Made by a program: the position numbers and the translations under genes. This document shows positions 49,091-59,242 of a stretch of 64,000 nucleotides of DNA, one piece after another; the first letter of the stretch is position 1, and each line of letters starts with the position of its first letter. Under the pieces are notes generated by a model. It saw only the letters and a list, made by a program, of their open reading frames with translations. It was not told the DNA's origin and did not search any database. This stretch comes from Lactuca virosa (lineage: Eukaryota > Streptophyta > Magnoliopsida > Asterales > Asteraceae): contig CAKMRJ010005523.1 of NCBI GenBank assembly GCA_928212115.1, positions 107,146,357 through 107,210,356 on the forward strand, given 5' to 3'.

Positions 49091-52080
49091 TACTAGTACG
49101 AGCGTGAATGTTCCACATGCACCTACCCATTCATCAAACTTCTCTTTACTCTAATTCTTCTAAAGGGACAAGCTCATTGTACGAACAATCTTGATTGGAT
49201 TTATTCACTAAGAATCACTCTTAGGTACTAGAAGAAAGTGTGCGTTCTGGATTAGTATGTCCCTAAAGAGCCTAAAAAAGACGCTACTAGGGAAGAGATG
49301 GATGATTATAAAAAAGCATTATAATCACTCGACTGAAGTCGTGTGTCTAATATTAGCGACCATGGTGCCAGAGATCCAAATAAATTTGAGAATATTAGGG
49401 AGTCAACAATAATGTGTAGCTCAAGGAAATGTTCTAAGAGTAAGCAAGACATGAGTGATTCGATGTCGTGAAGTCTCTTAGAATGCAAGCTTCAAGAGGG
49501 AGCATATTTTAGTGTCATGTTAGAAAATGAAGTCATACATTGACTGAACTAAGCGTCTTAGTCTTCCATTTCCTCAAGATTTGGCTACTGCTATATTTTT
49601 TAACTCGTTGATTGGTTCGTATCACTAGTTCATCATCAACTATAATATGAACAACTTGGAAAATATTGTGATGGAGCTACATGGCATGTTGAAATTTGCC
49701 AAGGCTAGTATGATCAAGCCTCATAGCATAAGGTCAACTACTCCCATTCTAGCTAATAGGGAAGGTGGTGTCAAGAAGAAGAAGAGTTCTCATCCCAAAA
49801 TCAAGGGAAAGGGAAAAGCTGGACAGTCCAACCCAAACCCTAAGAATATTGACTCCGGCATAGCACATACTAATGACCATAATGAGGTCATCTTCTTCTA
49901 CTGCAAAAAAAAGGATAATTGAAATGTAATTGTCCTAAATACTTGGAGGGCATCAAGAAGAATAATGCCAATAAGATTGGCACCTCATATATATTTATAA
50001 CTAAACTCCACAGTGCTTTAACTTCTAAATCCTCGATCCTTGACACACAATGTGGTACTCACATTTTCTTTGATGTGCATAGACTAAAGCAAAGTAGGAA
50101 GCTGGGACATAGGGAGTTCAACCTGATCACTAGAAACGAGAGAATGGTTATTGTTACTAGGATTAAGGACTATGAGATCGTGTTTCAAATGGTTTTTCAA
50201 TTAGTTTAGTAGCTTGTTGTTATTCGCCTGATATGGAAAGGAACATTATTTATTTTTATTCATTATATCAAGATGAATTTTTAGTTTGGATTTGATAATG
50301 GAAGTACTTTAGTATTAAAAAAAGATAATTTGTAATTTAAGGCTAATCCATGATAGACATCTATAAGGCTATCATAGGAATAAAAAAGAATGATAACTTA
50401 ATCTTGAATGTTGATTCATCCAAGGATAGTTTGGATAAATGGTGTCTATGGTATCATCGACTTGGTCATATAAACAAAGAGCAGATTGCCAAGCTCCAGT
50501 CGGATGGGATATTGTAATAATTTAAATTAGAGTCAGATGATGTATGTGAGTCTTTATTTCTAAGCAAGATGACAAAGGCGCCATTCAAAGATAGTTGTGA
50601 AAGAAACAAAGATTTTTTAGACCTCATTCACACTGATCTATGTGGACCATTTAGATCTATCATACAACATGGTGAGAGATACTTCGTCACATTTACTAAT
50701 GATTACATTAGATATGGATATGTTTATTTGATTAAACATAAGTCGGAAACCTTTGAGGTGTTCAAGACATTCAAATGAGAAGTAGAGAATCAACTAGGAA
50801 AGAGGATTAAAATTATCTAATCTGATAGAGGTGGAAATTATCTTAGTCATGAGTTTTACGGTCATCTTAGAAACTATGGAATAGTTTCACAACTAGCTAC
50901 ATCTAGAACATCACAACATTATGGTGTGTTTGAGAGGAGAAATCAAACATTGCTTGACATGGTTCGATCTATGATGAATTTTTCTACACTTCCAATCTGT
51001 TTATGGGGTTATGCATTGGAGACTATTGCATATGTGCTAAACCTTGTACCAACTAAGAAGGTTTCAAAGACACTCAATGAAATGTAGAGTGGGGTTCGTC
51101 GCTCAACAGTGTAGGTTAAAGTTTGGGGTTGTGAGACTTTCGTTCTTCGCAAAACAGTAGACAAGTTAGAATCCAGATCAGAGAAGTATTACTTCATTGG
51201 ATATCCTAAAAAGTCCTTTAGATAACTATTTCAAAAATTTGATGAAAAAAAAGTGTTTGTTGTTCGAAGGGCGGTCTTCCGAGAGAGGGAGCCGATATCT
51301 CAAGGAGCTAGTGGCAGCCAAATTGATCTTAATGAGATTCAAGAGTCAACCAATGATGAACCTGAAGTTGGCACTAACTCTTAACCATGGGTTCATATAC
51401 GTGTCGAGGAATCTAACATATCTTCACCACCTCCTCGTAGATCTAATAGCGACTAATGTACCTCTAAGTTTTATGGTTTCCATATCACTGAGGGCGATGA
51501 CACATTTCTTGGTAAAGATGAGCCGAAAAACTATCAAGAATCCATGGCAAGCATAGAGGCTACAAAATAGCATAAAGTAGGAGAGAGCAAGATTAAATCT
51601 ATGTATGATAACCAAATTTGGAATTTTGTTGATCCTATGCATGGCCTTTCAACTCTTGGTTGAAAATAGGTCTTCAGGAAGAAGACCAACATAAATAGGA
51701 ATGTACACACTTTCAAAGCCCGACTGGTTGTGAAGGGTTACACTTAGACTCAAAGAACAAACTATAAGGAAACCTTCTCACCAATGTCTATGATCAAGTC
51801 TATTAAGATAACACATGCCATAACTAGTTTTAATAATTATGAAATATGGAAAATGGATGTAAAGACCGCTTTCCCGAATGAAAATGAGCAAATTTGTGTT
51901 TATGGAACAACTTGAAGGTTTTATATAGTCCAAGTATCCAAATACAGTGTGAAATCTTGAGAGGTCCATTAATGGACTCAAATAAGGATCTCATAGTTAG
52001 AACATCTGCTTTGATGAAAAGGTCAAAAAGTATGGATTCTCGAGAAGAAAAGATGAAATTTTTGGATTAGGGTGTCTAAG
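48233..52080 (+). pseudogene. Copia gag-pol relic D (Tork/Ivana-like order), broken
   Basis: Gag is recognisable from about 49510 (LATAIFFNSLIGS, MNNLENIVMELHGMLKFAKAS), interrupted upstream by a long (AT)n tract. A CCHC-like box at about 49893-49935 (CKKKDN, stop, KCNCPKYL) has its Trp codon turned into TGA. Protease is SSILDTQCGTH (about 50032). Pre-integrase motif WYHRLGH-like WCLWYHRLGH near 50440. Integrase runs from 50569 (HTDLCGPFR, VTFTNDYIRYGYVYL) with SDRGGNYLSHEF and H..VFERRNQTLLDMVRSMM. The RT start is at about 51700-51890 (ARLVVKGYT, MDVKTAFPNEN). It breaks off near 52080, before the RT catalytic box. At least eight stops or shifts. RNase H and 3' LTR are missing. Confidence 0.85.
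49006..49087. repeat. (AT)n microsatellite
   Basis: About 41 AT units, within decayed Copia gag. Confidence 0.97.
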
Positions 52081-52149
52081 GTCTTAACTAAATTGGTATA
52101 TTGAGTGAATAATAGTAAAGTCCTTTTTGGGTTGCCCTCATAACTAGAA

Positions 52150-52868
52150 AATGGCATGGATTGATATTAAGAGAGAGATAAAAAATTTATTAATACATTA
52201 TTGGATTATTATTTTAATTTGAAATAAAAGTAATTAATTAAGATTTAATCAGAGTTAATTTAGTTAATTGTTCTGGATTAATTAAAATTAATTAATTGGT
52301 CTAAGGGTTGGTGTGCAATTGCTCAAAAGTTGAACAAGGAAACATTCTAGAACCTCCCTAAGAGGGGACGGTTTTAGGAGTCCCTTCTAGGGATTGTGGA
52401 AGATTTCTTGGTTGATAAGGAAATTGAATTGGAATTGCAATATAATATTATTATCTTGAATCCAAAATTAGGGTTTCCTAAAACTACAAATTGGGGCCTC
52501 CATAAGACTTAGAAACCTGCACAATCGTAAGGAATTTTAAAATTCTCCTCTCCCATATCTCTTATTTCGATCCTAGGGTTTACCTAGGGTTTGGGTGTGA
52601 TCCATTAGAGGCTTCCATACTATTGGGGCTAGCATTCCAAGAAGGTTTTTTCAAAGTACGTTGCTATTTGCGATAATAGCAATAAGGTATGTGGTTTAAA
52701 CCTTTGTAATTTTCTATTTTCTCTAGCGTTATTTTGTAGTTTCAAAGTATGTTACTATTGTGAGAAAATCCATAGAATTTGTTGGGTTGTATGTGCCCAT
52801 AAGTTACTTCTGTGAACTTCCGCAAGGATATTGAAGTAATCTAGAAAACCCATCATTGGTATCAGAGA
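52150..52868 (+). repeat. Probable Copia LTR plus PBS (host of element C)
   Basis: PBS TGGTATCAGAGA at 52857-52868 follows an LTR-like stretch. The LTR start near 52150 (tggattgatattaag) is approximate. The leader is split: it continues at 61624 after element C. Confidence 0.5.
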
Positions 52869-53092
52869 CAGAGCCTAAGACTTGTTCTATAATGTACACA
52901 TGTGACAACCCGAAACTTCTACCTGGAACATCTAGTCAATTTAATCAATGTTAAACTCATTTTTGTTAACTTCTAGCATTGTTTAAGGGTTCATTTAAGC
53001 GTTCTAAGTTTGAGTAAAACCAAGGTCGAGATTAGCAATAAGTCAGCAAGTCGTATAGTGACAAAATCAGGCCATACACCCCTTATAGAGGA

Positions 53093-53128
53093 GTGTGCGG
53101 CCGCACACATGGGTGTACGGCCGTACAC
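53093..53128. repeat. Two 16-bp palindromes upstream of the LTR C TATA box
   Basis: GTGTGCGGCCGCACAC and GTGTACGGCCGTACAC, both perfect. In the 3' LTR the first has decayed (cggcagcatac) and the second is intact. Confidence 0.95.
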
Positions 53129-53154
53129 ACCCCTCATGACCACACACCCACCCC

Positions 53155-53162
53155 TATATAAA
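53155..53162 (+). promoter_or_regulatory. TATA box of LTR C
   Basis: TATATAAA, 26 bp after the second palindrome; repeated in the 3' LTR near 59498. Confidence 0.75.
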
Positions 53163-55268
53163 GGGTAGACCCCTTTCCCTTCATTCCTTTTACTCCTTGG
53201 CTGCACACTACACTATTCTCTCAAGTTCTTCAACTGTGAACCCTCCAAAGCTTCAAGAACGTGAGTAATTCATCCTCTAACTTGATATCCTTGAAAGACC
53301 ACTCTATCTAAGCCTTGAGACTGCAATATTTGTCATGTTCTTCATGTTTAGAAGAGAGTGCGGCCGTACACCCCCATAAGATGGTCTCACACTCCTAAAA
53401 GACCCTCCAAAGTGAGAGTTTGACCCCCATCTTCAAGTTGGACATGACCCTAGCCTTATTGCATCTTAAAGTCGACATTTTGGGGCATATGCATGAAGGG
53501 TGTACGGCCGCACACACACCTTAGGGCCGCAAACCCACTTATATGACCTTTATTGACCTCACACTTGCACCATAACTAAGCATGGACCTAGAACACTTCA
53601 TGAATGCTAGTGTGAACCTTGAAAACACCTCAAAGACACCTTCCATCATGAGTGTACGGCCGCACACCTCATGGGCCGCACACCCATGGCCGTACACACC
53701 TATAAGGTGGCCGTACACCTCCCTCACTCTATCACATGTGGTTTTGACACTTAGTTCAAGTGTTTCCAAGTCCTTAGAGTGGTTTCCCATCCTGTCTAGT
53801 AGTGAAATACCCTAATTTGACTCCTATATATGTTATTACATGTTGAATAGGATCTAGTTGTGTTCGAGGTTTCATTAGACACTCAGCATCTCATACCGAT
53901 CTTTCATTCAAACCATCCACTCGAGGTGACTTCATACCCCTACGCTTTTCCGAGTTTTTCATGTTTTCAGGGGGGGAGGGAATACAAGAAAAAGCACTAG
54001 CAATCTTGTGCTCCAAATATATTATTTTGTCTAGGATAAATATATTTTAAATATACTTCGAATATGAAAATCAGTTTTACCAAATGGGTTAAGAAACCAA
54101 GTTGTAAAATTAGTTTTCAAAACTAAGGAAAACGAATCTATGAATCATGAAGTAAAAGATATCATTTTATAAAAGATTCATGTTAATTACAAAAAGGGTT
54201 TTCAGCATTATTACTTGTAAATTTGTTAGTCTAATTGGAGACACGTCCTTGGGCGCTTACAAACATAACTAAGTGGAGGACTACCCCTTATGAATCAGAA
54301 TCTCCTGGAGGGAGAGCGTGATTTTTGTGTATAGATCTATACGGGACTGACTATCCCGCACCTTGCTGCTAGCTACAGTAGGACCGGCAGGTCTAAGGGT
54401 GACAAAGTCATAAAAGATACTGGTGCCCGATTCGCCCCATATCAAGTCAAAGTATGGTCATAAAACTCACAATGTAGATAACAGCGATTTACTTGCGTAA
54501 TAATAGATCAAACGAACTAACTTCAGAGTTAATAACCAAGTGATTACGGGAGGGTATTAACAATACCTTCAGGATTTAGATCACCACGTTTTTAATTAGT
54601 TTTATTTATGTAATAAGACTAATATACCTCACTGGGAGTAACTAGGGTTTTTCAAAAGAAACTATGCTTTAACAATATAAGTATGGAAGATACTTGTACT
54701 CTTCAGTTTAGAACGGATAATCAATAATCTACTTTTAGGGAAAATATAGGATTTACCCAGGATAACATGGTATTTCATAAACTGATGGTTTATTATTCAA
54801 CTAACGGATATTCATGTTCATTCCATGACTCCTTGGATTGTACATATCTAGTATGAATCGGGAAGTCATGGGAGGAATGGGTTTCAACTATGCTTTTCAT
54901 AAGAAAATATGGGATTTTCTTGAGGAACAATTTTCAAAAGAAGCAAAGAACATTTTTCTCCAAAACTAAATGCTTATGAACTCACGAGCTTTATGTTGAT
55001 ACTCTTTCAAAACTGCTTGTATTCTCAGGGAATTAGTAGACAGGTACTTCCAGGAGTTTGGAGAAGTCGGAGCGTTACAGTCACGTCCTTCTATTTTACT
55101 TTTGATATGAACAAAACTATGTATTAAGTCAATGTAAACCTTTTTCATATATGTATTTAATGTTTGGTCGTGTTTACTATGATTGCTATGATACAATTGT
55201 TGTGATACTACACATGACGTCCTCCGCCCAGAACGTTTCCGCCGTCCCGGTTTTGGGGTGTGACAGAT

Positions 55269-55280
55269 TGGTATCAGAGC
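55269..55280 (+). other. Element C primer-binding site
   Basis: TGGTATCAGAGC, three bases after the LTR. It is followed by about 520 bp of leader without a supported ORF. Confidence 0.93.
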
Positions 55281-55802
55281 TCTTGTTTATAGTGAACTAA
55301 GTATACCAAACCTTACATGGTATACAACTATAAACACTAAGGGGACTAAGTGCTCTAAACTAAAAGTATACTTTCAAAATATAAGTATTTTTATAAAAAG
55401 TATACAAGTATACCTAAGTACCTGAATCAATGTCATAAGTAGAACAAAACAAAAGTATTTGGATGTTGGACATCGCGGTTAAACCTGGGCAGTTATGTAA
55501 TCATTTCTAGGGTCAATATAGCCTGATAAATTATATTCATTCGAGACATGACCAACATGTGCTTGGGAGTGAATGTGGTGTTGCAGCAAGCCTAAAACTT
55601 ACCTAGATACCAGAAGAGTTCTAGAACCAAACATAAGGGTTAAAATACTATAGGAGTATTTTAAGGTGCTATAACGACCGAACCGGAAACTTACCCAAAA
55701 ATCCATTCCTCAAGAATCAATCATGTAACTATAATACATTGGAAGTATTATTAGTTTCGATGCCTGTTAACTATCCCTTTACCACTATCTCGCGTAGATA
55801 GC

Positions 55803-56432
55803 ATGGCCGGATTCCATCTCCCTGGAGACCCATACTTTCCCAACCAAGGAAGTGATGGATGGCTCGAGGCAGAGCCAGAAGAAAATCATGAAATTCCCTT
55901 GGACGATGACTTTGCAGAACAATTCCCGGAAGAGGCTGACTCAGAACCTGAAGTCGAGAACCTACCTCAAGTAGCCCCGATACCAAATCCTAACCCTCGA
56001 CTTGAGTTCCAAGGCCCAACGCCTATGTGGGTTGGAAGCCTGGATAGGTGGAGTCACGAACAAGGCCAACCCCGCCCGTACGATGGGGATCGCCGCTTCT
56101 ACAATGTGAACGAGGGAGGCTCCGCAGACAGAGCCCTTCCAATCATAGTCCGCCGAGTGGGCCGCAACGTTGAACTAAACGTGGCGGCCATTCAACGAAA
56201 TGTGGAGCTTGAGGCAGACTCGGATGCCAACACAAACTGCATTCACAATCTCGAAGTTGCTCATGGGATAACTATAAGAGACAATGAAGCTCTGCAGCGA
56301 GAGCTAGCTACCACTCGAGCTGAGGTGATAGAGCTCCGAGCACATCAGTCAGTATACGAGAGCCGCCTGCTTGACATGGAGCGCCAACTGGCTAACTTAA
56401 GGATCCGTCCGAGGAGTGCCCATCGCCAGTAG
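55803..56432 (+). CDS. Element C extra ORF upstream of gag position (209 aa, intact)
   Basis: ATG 55803 (MAGFHLPGDPYFPNQG) to TAG 56432, no interruption. Residues 1-60 are acidic (AEPEENHEIPLDDDF, EEADSEPEVENL), then Pro-rich (PIPNPNPRLEF). A central segment has Trp/Arg/Tyr (DRWSHEQGQPRPYDGDRRFY). From about residue 115 to 200 the sequence looks helical with heptad-like Leu/Val spacing (ALQRELATTRAEVIELRAH, LLDMERQLANLRI), then a basic tail. No signal peptide, membrane segment or known domain. Only GDPYF/GDPYY and general layout are shared visibly with the ORF of element B. It is the only intact ORF of this element. Function unknown; a coiled-coil protein that could act with Gag or with chromatin is speculation. 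Confidence 0.7.
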   Translation: MAGFHLPGDPYFPNQGSDGWLEAEPEENHEIPLDDDFAEQFPEEADSEPEVENLPQVAPIPNPNPRLEFQGPTPMWVGSLDRWSHEQGQPRPYDGDRRFYNVNEGGSADRALPIIVRRVGRNVELNVAAIQRNVELEADSDANTNCIHNLEVAHGITIRDNEALQRELATTRAEVIELRAHQSVYESRLLDMERQLANLRIRPRSAHRQ

Positions 56433-56746
56433 GAAATATTCTACTCATCCTTCCTTTTGGTTTAAAGAATAGCTTTCATACCTATGCTCTAAGTAACTCT
56501 TTTCCCTGTGGACATTCCTGTCTTGCAAGTACTGATTCACTAGTTCTTTATGTTGTCAAATTGTTCCTCTGTTGGTATGTTGTAGACCTACTCCTAGGTC
56601 AAATTTTCCAAACTCTGTGTAATCTCAATACCAACAATAGTGACAACAATCCTATTTCAGTTAAAGATTATCTTTGTCAAAAGTATACCTTAGACCGGTA
56701 GCATGCAAACTAAGCAACTTTATCAAAGTCGTACCACTGTTTCGTC
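56433..56746. other. Spacer in element C
   Basis: No ORF. T-rich; no repeat that I can support. Confidence 0.5.
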
Positions 56747-57230
56747 TTTAAAGCAGGTATCATAGGATGTACTCTTACCCTAAACAATCATTCCTTTTCC
56801 CCATCGATTTCATGACAACTTCCATAAAAAGCTTCGATGTCATAATCGGCATGAGATGGTTGAACTCAATTGTACTAATATCCTTTGATTCAGGAAAGCT
56901 ATTCGTCTCAATCTTCCCTCTGACGAAGCCCTCACTATTTTCAGTGATAAACTTAATTGAACCTTCGTATCGTTTCACGCGCCAAAGCCCAGAAGTATCT
57001 GCAAAAGGGATGCCATTCATTCCTGGCTCATGTTGTTAACGAAACCCAAGTAGTTAAGGACCTCGAGAGCATCTCCGAAGTCTGCAACTTTCCCGATGTC
57101 TTCCCCGAAGACATTCCCGGGATTCCTCCCGAGCGCCAAGTTGAGACACGTATCGACTTGATCCCCGGAGCTACCCTTATAGCTAAATCTCCATATCGTC
57201 TAAGGTCGGCAAAAATGTAAGAGTTATCGA
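56747..57230 (+). pseudogene. Element C protease/RT N-terminal fragment, out of order
   Basis: Reads like the region after the protease active site: GCTLTLNNHSF, SFDVIIGMRWL (Asp replaced by Arg). After a frame change it reads IVSRAKAQKYL, FLAHVVNE, FPDVFPEDIPGIPPERQVE, SPYRL. It ends shortly after, before the RT palm. In A and B this part lies downstream of gag; here it lies upstream of the gag piece. The DSG active site is absent. Confidence 0.85.
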
Positions 57231-57464
57231 GCCAACTCAATGAGCTGAGAAGCAAAGGGTTCATAAGCTTATTGTATGCGAACTTTATTGTGTTCAAATC
57301 TTTTCGAAAGTTGGAAATCGATATCCACCAATCGAAGGTAACTTAGTTCAGATAACACTCGGTCTTTAGCTATTCTAGAAAGTTACTTCTATTCTTGCTA
57401 TGACCACATCATGGGGATGTGGGTTGAATTAAGGAGAACCAGATAGCAAAATGAGAAATTTGAA

Positions 57465-57468
<4 letters not shown>

Positions 57469-57513
<45 letters not shown>
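57469..57513. repeat. (AT)n microsatellite
   Basis: About 22 AT units between the pol fragment and gag of element C. Confidence 0.95.
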
Positions 57514-57515
<2 letters not shown>

Positions 57516-57581
57516 ATTTAGGATACATCCAGAGGTAACCATTGTTGCTCACAAGCTTCTTTTCTTGACATGTAGCAGATC

Positions 57582-58178
57582 ATGCCTCCAAAGAAACGTA
57601 ACCAACCCACCAGTAAGACACCAATCCTTCTGATGGATTCAGCTACGTTCCAAGCTACTGTCACAGTGGTCGTAGCAGCCGCCCTAGCTGTCCTTAACAC
57701 TAACAACGCAAATGGGGGTGGAAGTGTTAATGGCAACCCGGACCTTGGTGATAACCAATTTCAACAACAAGTACCTACTAGAAAGGACGCACCTGATTTA
57801 AAACCTAACATCCTGAAACGAAATTTCAAGAATGAGAGAGGGAGTTGTTCAACCCAAGGACCTACTGAAAGGCGGCAAACTGGGGCAGTCAATACCCCAG
57901 TCAGCCCTGCTGTTCTAACACCAACCACACCCTACTCTGGAAACCTCCCGCACTGCAGCAAATGCAGCTACCATCATTATGGAGTCTTCTGAGTGCTGCA
58001 TTGCACTAGATGCAACAGGAAGGGACACACCGCCCGCAGCTGTAAGACCCCAGTCAAGTTCATCACCACGACTACCAAAGTGGGGACTAGTCCAACATGT
58101 CACCTCTGTGGTGGGGTAGGACATTTGAAAAGAGACTGCCCAACAGAGAAGAACGAAGGGGAAGCAGGAGGAGTCTGA
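57582..58178 (+). pseudogene. gag: Element C gag, core domain deleted
   Basis: ATG 57582 (MPPKKRNQPTSK) with an Ala-rich helix (ATVTVVVAAALAVL) as in A and B. The gag core (CTYKDF...WWN) is missing; a charged linker leads to CSKCSYHHYGV, then TGA at 57990-57992. In frame follow two intact CCHC knuckles, CTRCNRKGHTARSC and CHLCGGVGHLKRDC, and a TGA at 58176-58178. So the RNA-binding part is kept and the capsid part is lost. Confidence 0.85.
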
Positions 58179-58892
58179 CCTCAGAGAATGGGGAAGCATC
58201 AAAGGACTCTGCTATATTTTGGTACGCTTTCGAAACCCCAATAATCGATTATAATTATGACTACTTTCTCGTCCACATTAAATCACGACATTCCTATAAA
58301 ATTGAAGCTCTAATGGGTAAATTATGATGGCTTAGTGTATATGTTAGAGTCAGTTATAGTTATACACGACTTGTATACACCAAGCGATTATAGAGAGATC
58401 TAGTAAGAACCATTTCATAAAATGTTCATAATTTCAAAGTAACAGAACCCTCGTATTAGTAGTACCTGCCAATTTTGAATCAAAAACAGAAAAACACCAG
58501 GAGCATCTATCCGGGGTCACCTAGGTCCTAACAAAACGTCCCCTCCGGACTAACTTATTGCGCGATTCTACGACGTCATCCTGCTTAGTCCGACCGATTC
58601 TACGTTATACCGAACCTGCTTGTCCTTACGGAGATCCTTTTGTCTTAAATCGATCGATCACAAAACACCCGACACTCGTAACGGCAACTGGATGCTAACT
58701 TCAGAAATCGTCTCTCTTCGAAACCCGAGAGTATTCATGCGAAGAGTATGAATCAGAACAACGGATACAGTAGCGGAAATCCGCTGAAACATCCAGCGAG
58801 AGTCCGAATACAAAATGGAGAGACTCACCTGAGTATATCTTCGAGAAGTAATCCGTTTTCATGGGGTACCTGTATCCATTAACTCCTACCGG
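58179..58892. other. Unrecognised internal sequence of element C
   Basis: No pol motif. Short ORFs only. Confidence 0.5.
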
Positions 58893-59190
58893 GTTAGAAG
58901 GTTTACCTCGAGAACTTAGCAACGTCCATCCCGTCTTCCATGTGTCAAACCTAAAGAAGTGTCCATCCTATGAGACACTTGTGATTCCCCTCGACGATGG
59001 GAAGATAGACGAGAGCCTACACTTCATGGAGGAATCATTTGAAATCATGAATCAGGAAGTCGAGCGAACGGAGCCGAGTCGTATCCCGATGGTGAAGGTC
59101 CGCTAGAATGCCAAGCGGGGACTAGAATTCACTTGGGAGCACGAGAATCCTATGAAACAGAAGTACCCTCATCTCTTTCCAAGTTCATGA
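58893..59190 (+). pseudogene. Element C pol C-terminus (integrase end, chromodomain-like)
   Basis: LPRELSNVHPVFHVSNLKKC, LVIPLDD, FMEESFEIMNQEVER, PSRIPMVKVR, then TAG at 59104-59106 where Trp is expected, and LEFTWEHENPMKQKYPHLF. It is the same tail as in A and B. The upstream integrase catalytic core is absent. Confidence 0.88.
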
Positions 59191-59227
59191 TTTGTATCCT
59201 ATTCTTGAATTTCGGGACGAAATTCCC

Positions 59228-59242
59228 TCTAACGGGGGATGA
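59228..59242 (+). other. Element C polypurine tract
   Basis: ctaacgggggatga directly before TGTGACAACCC. Confidence 0.85.

Larger units (their letters stand above)
52901..55265 (+). repeat. Element C 5' LTR (2365 bp)
   Basis: TGTGACAACCC to GGGTGTGACA. It contains 16-bp palindromes at 53093-53108 and 53113-53128, a TATA box at 53155, and further palindromic words at 53359, 53510, 53652 and 53680-53720. Confidence 0.95.
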
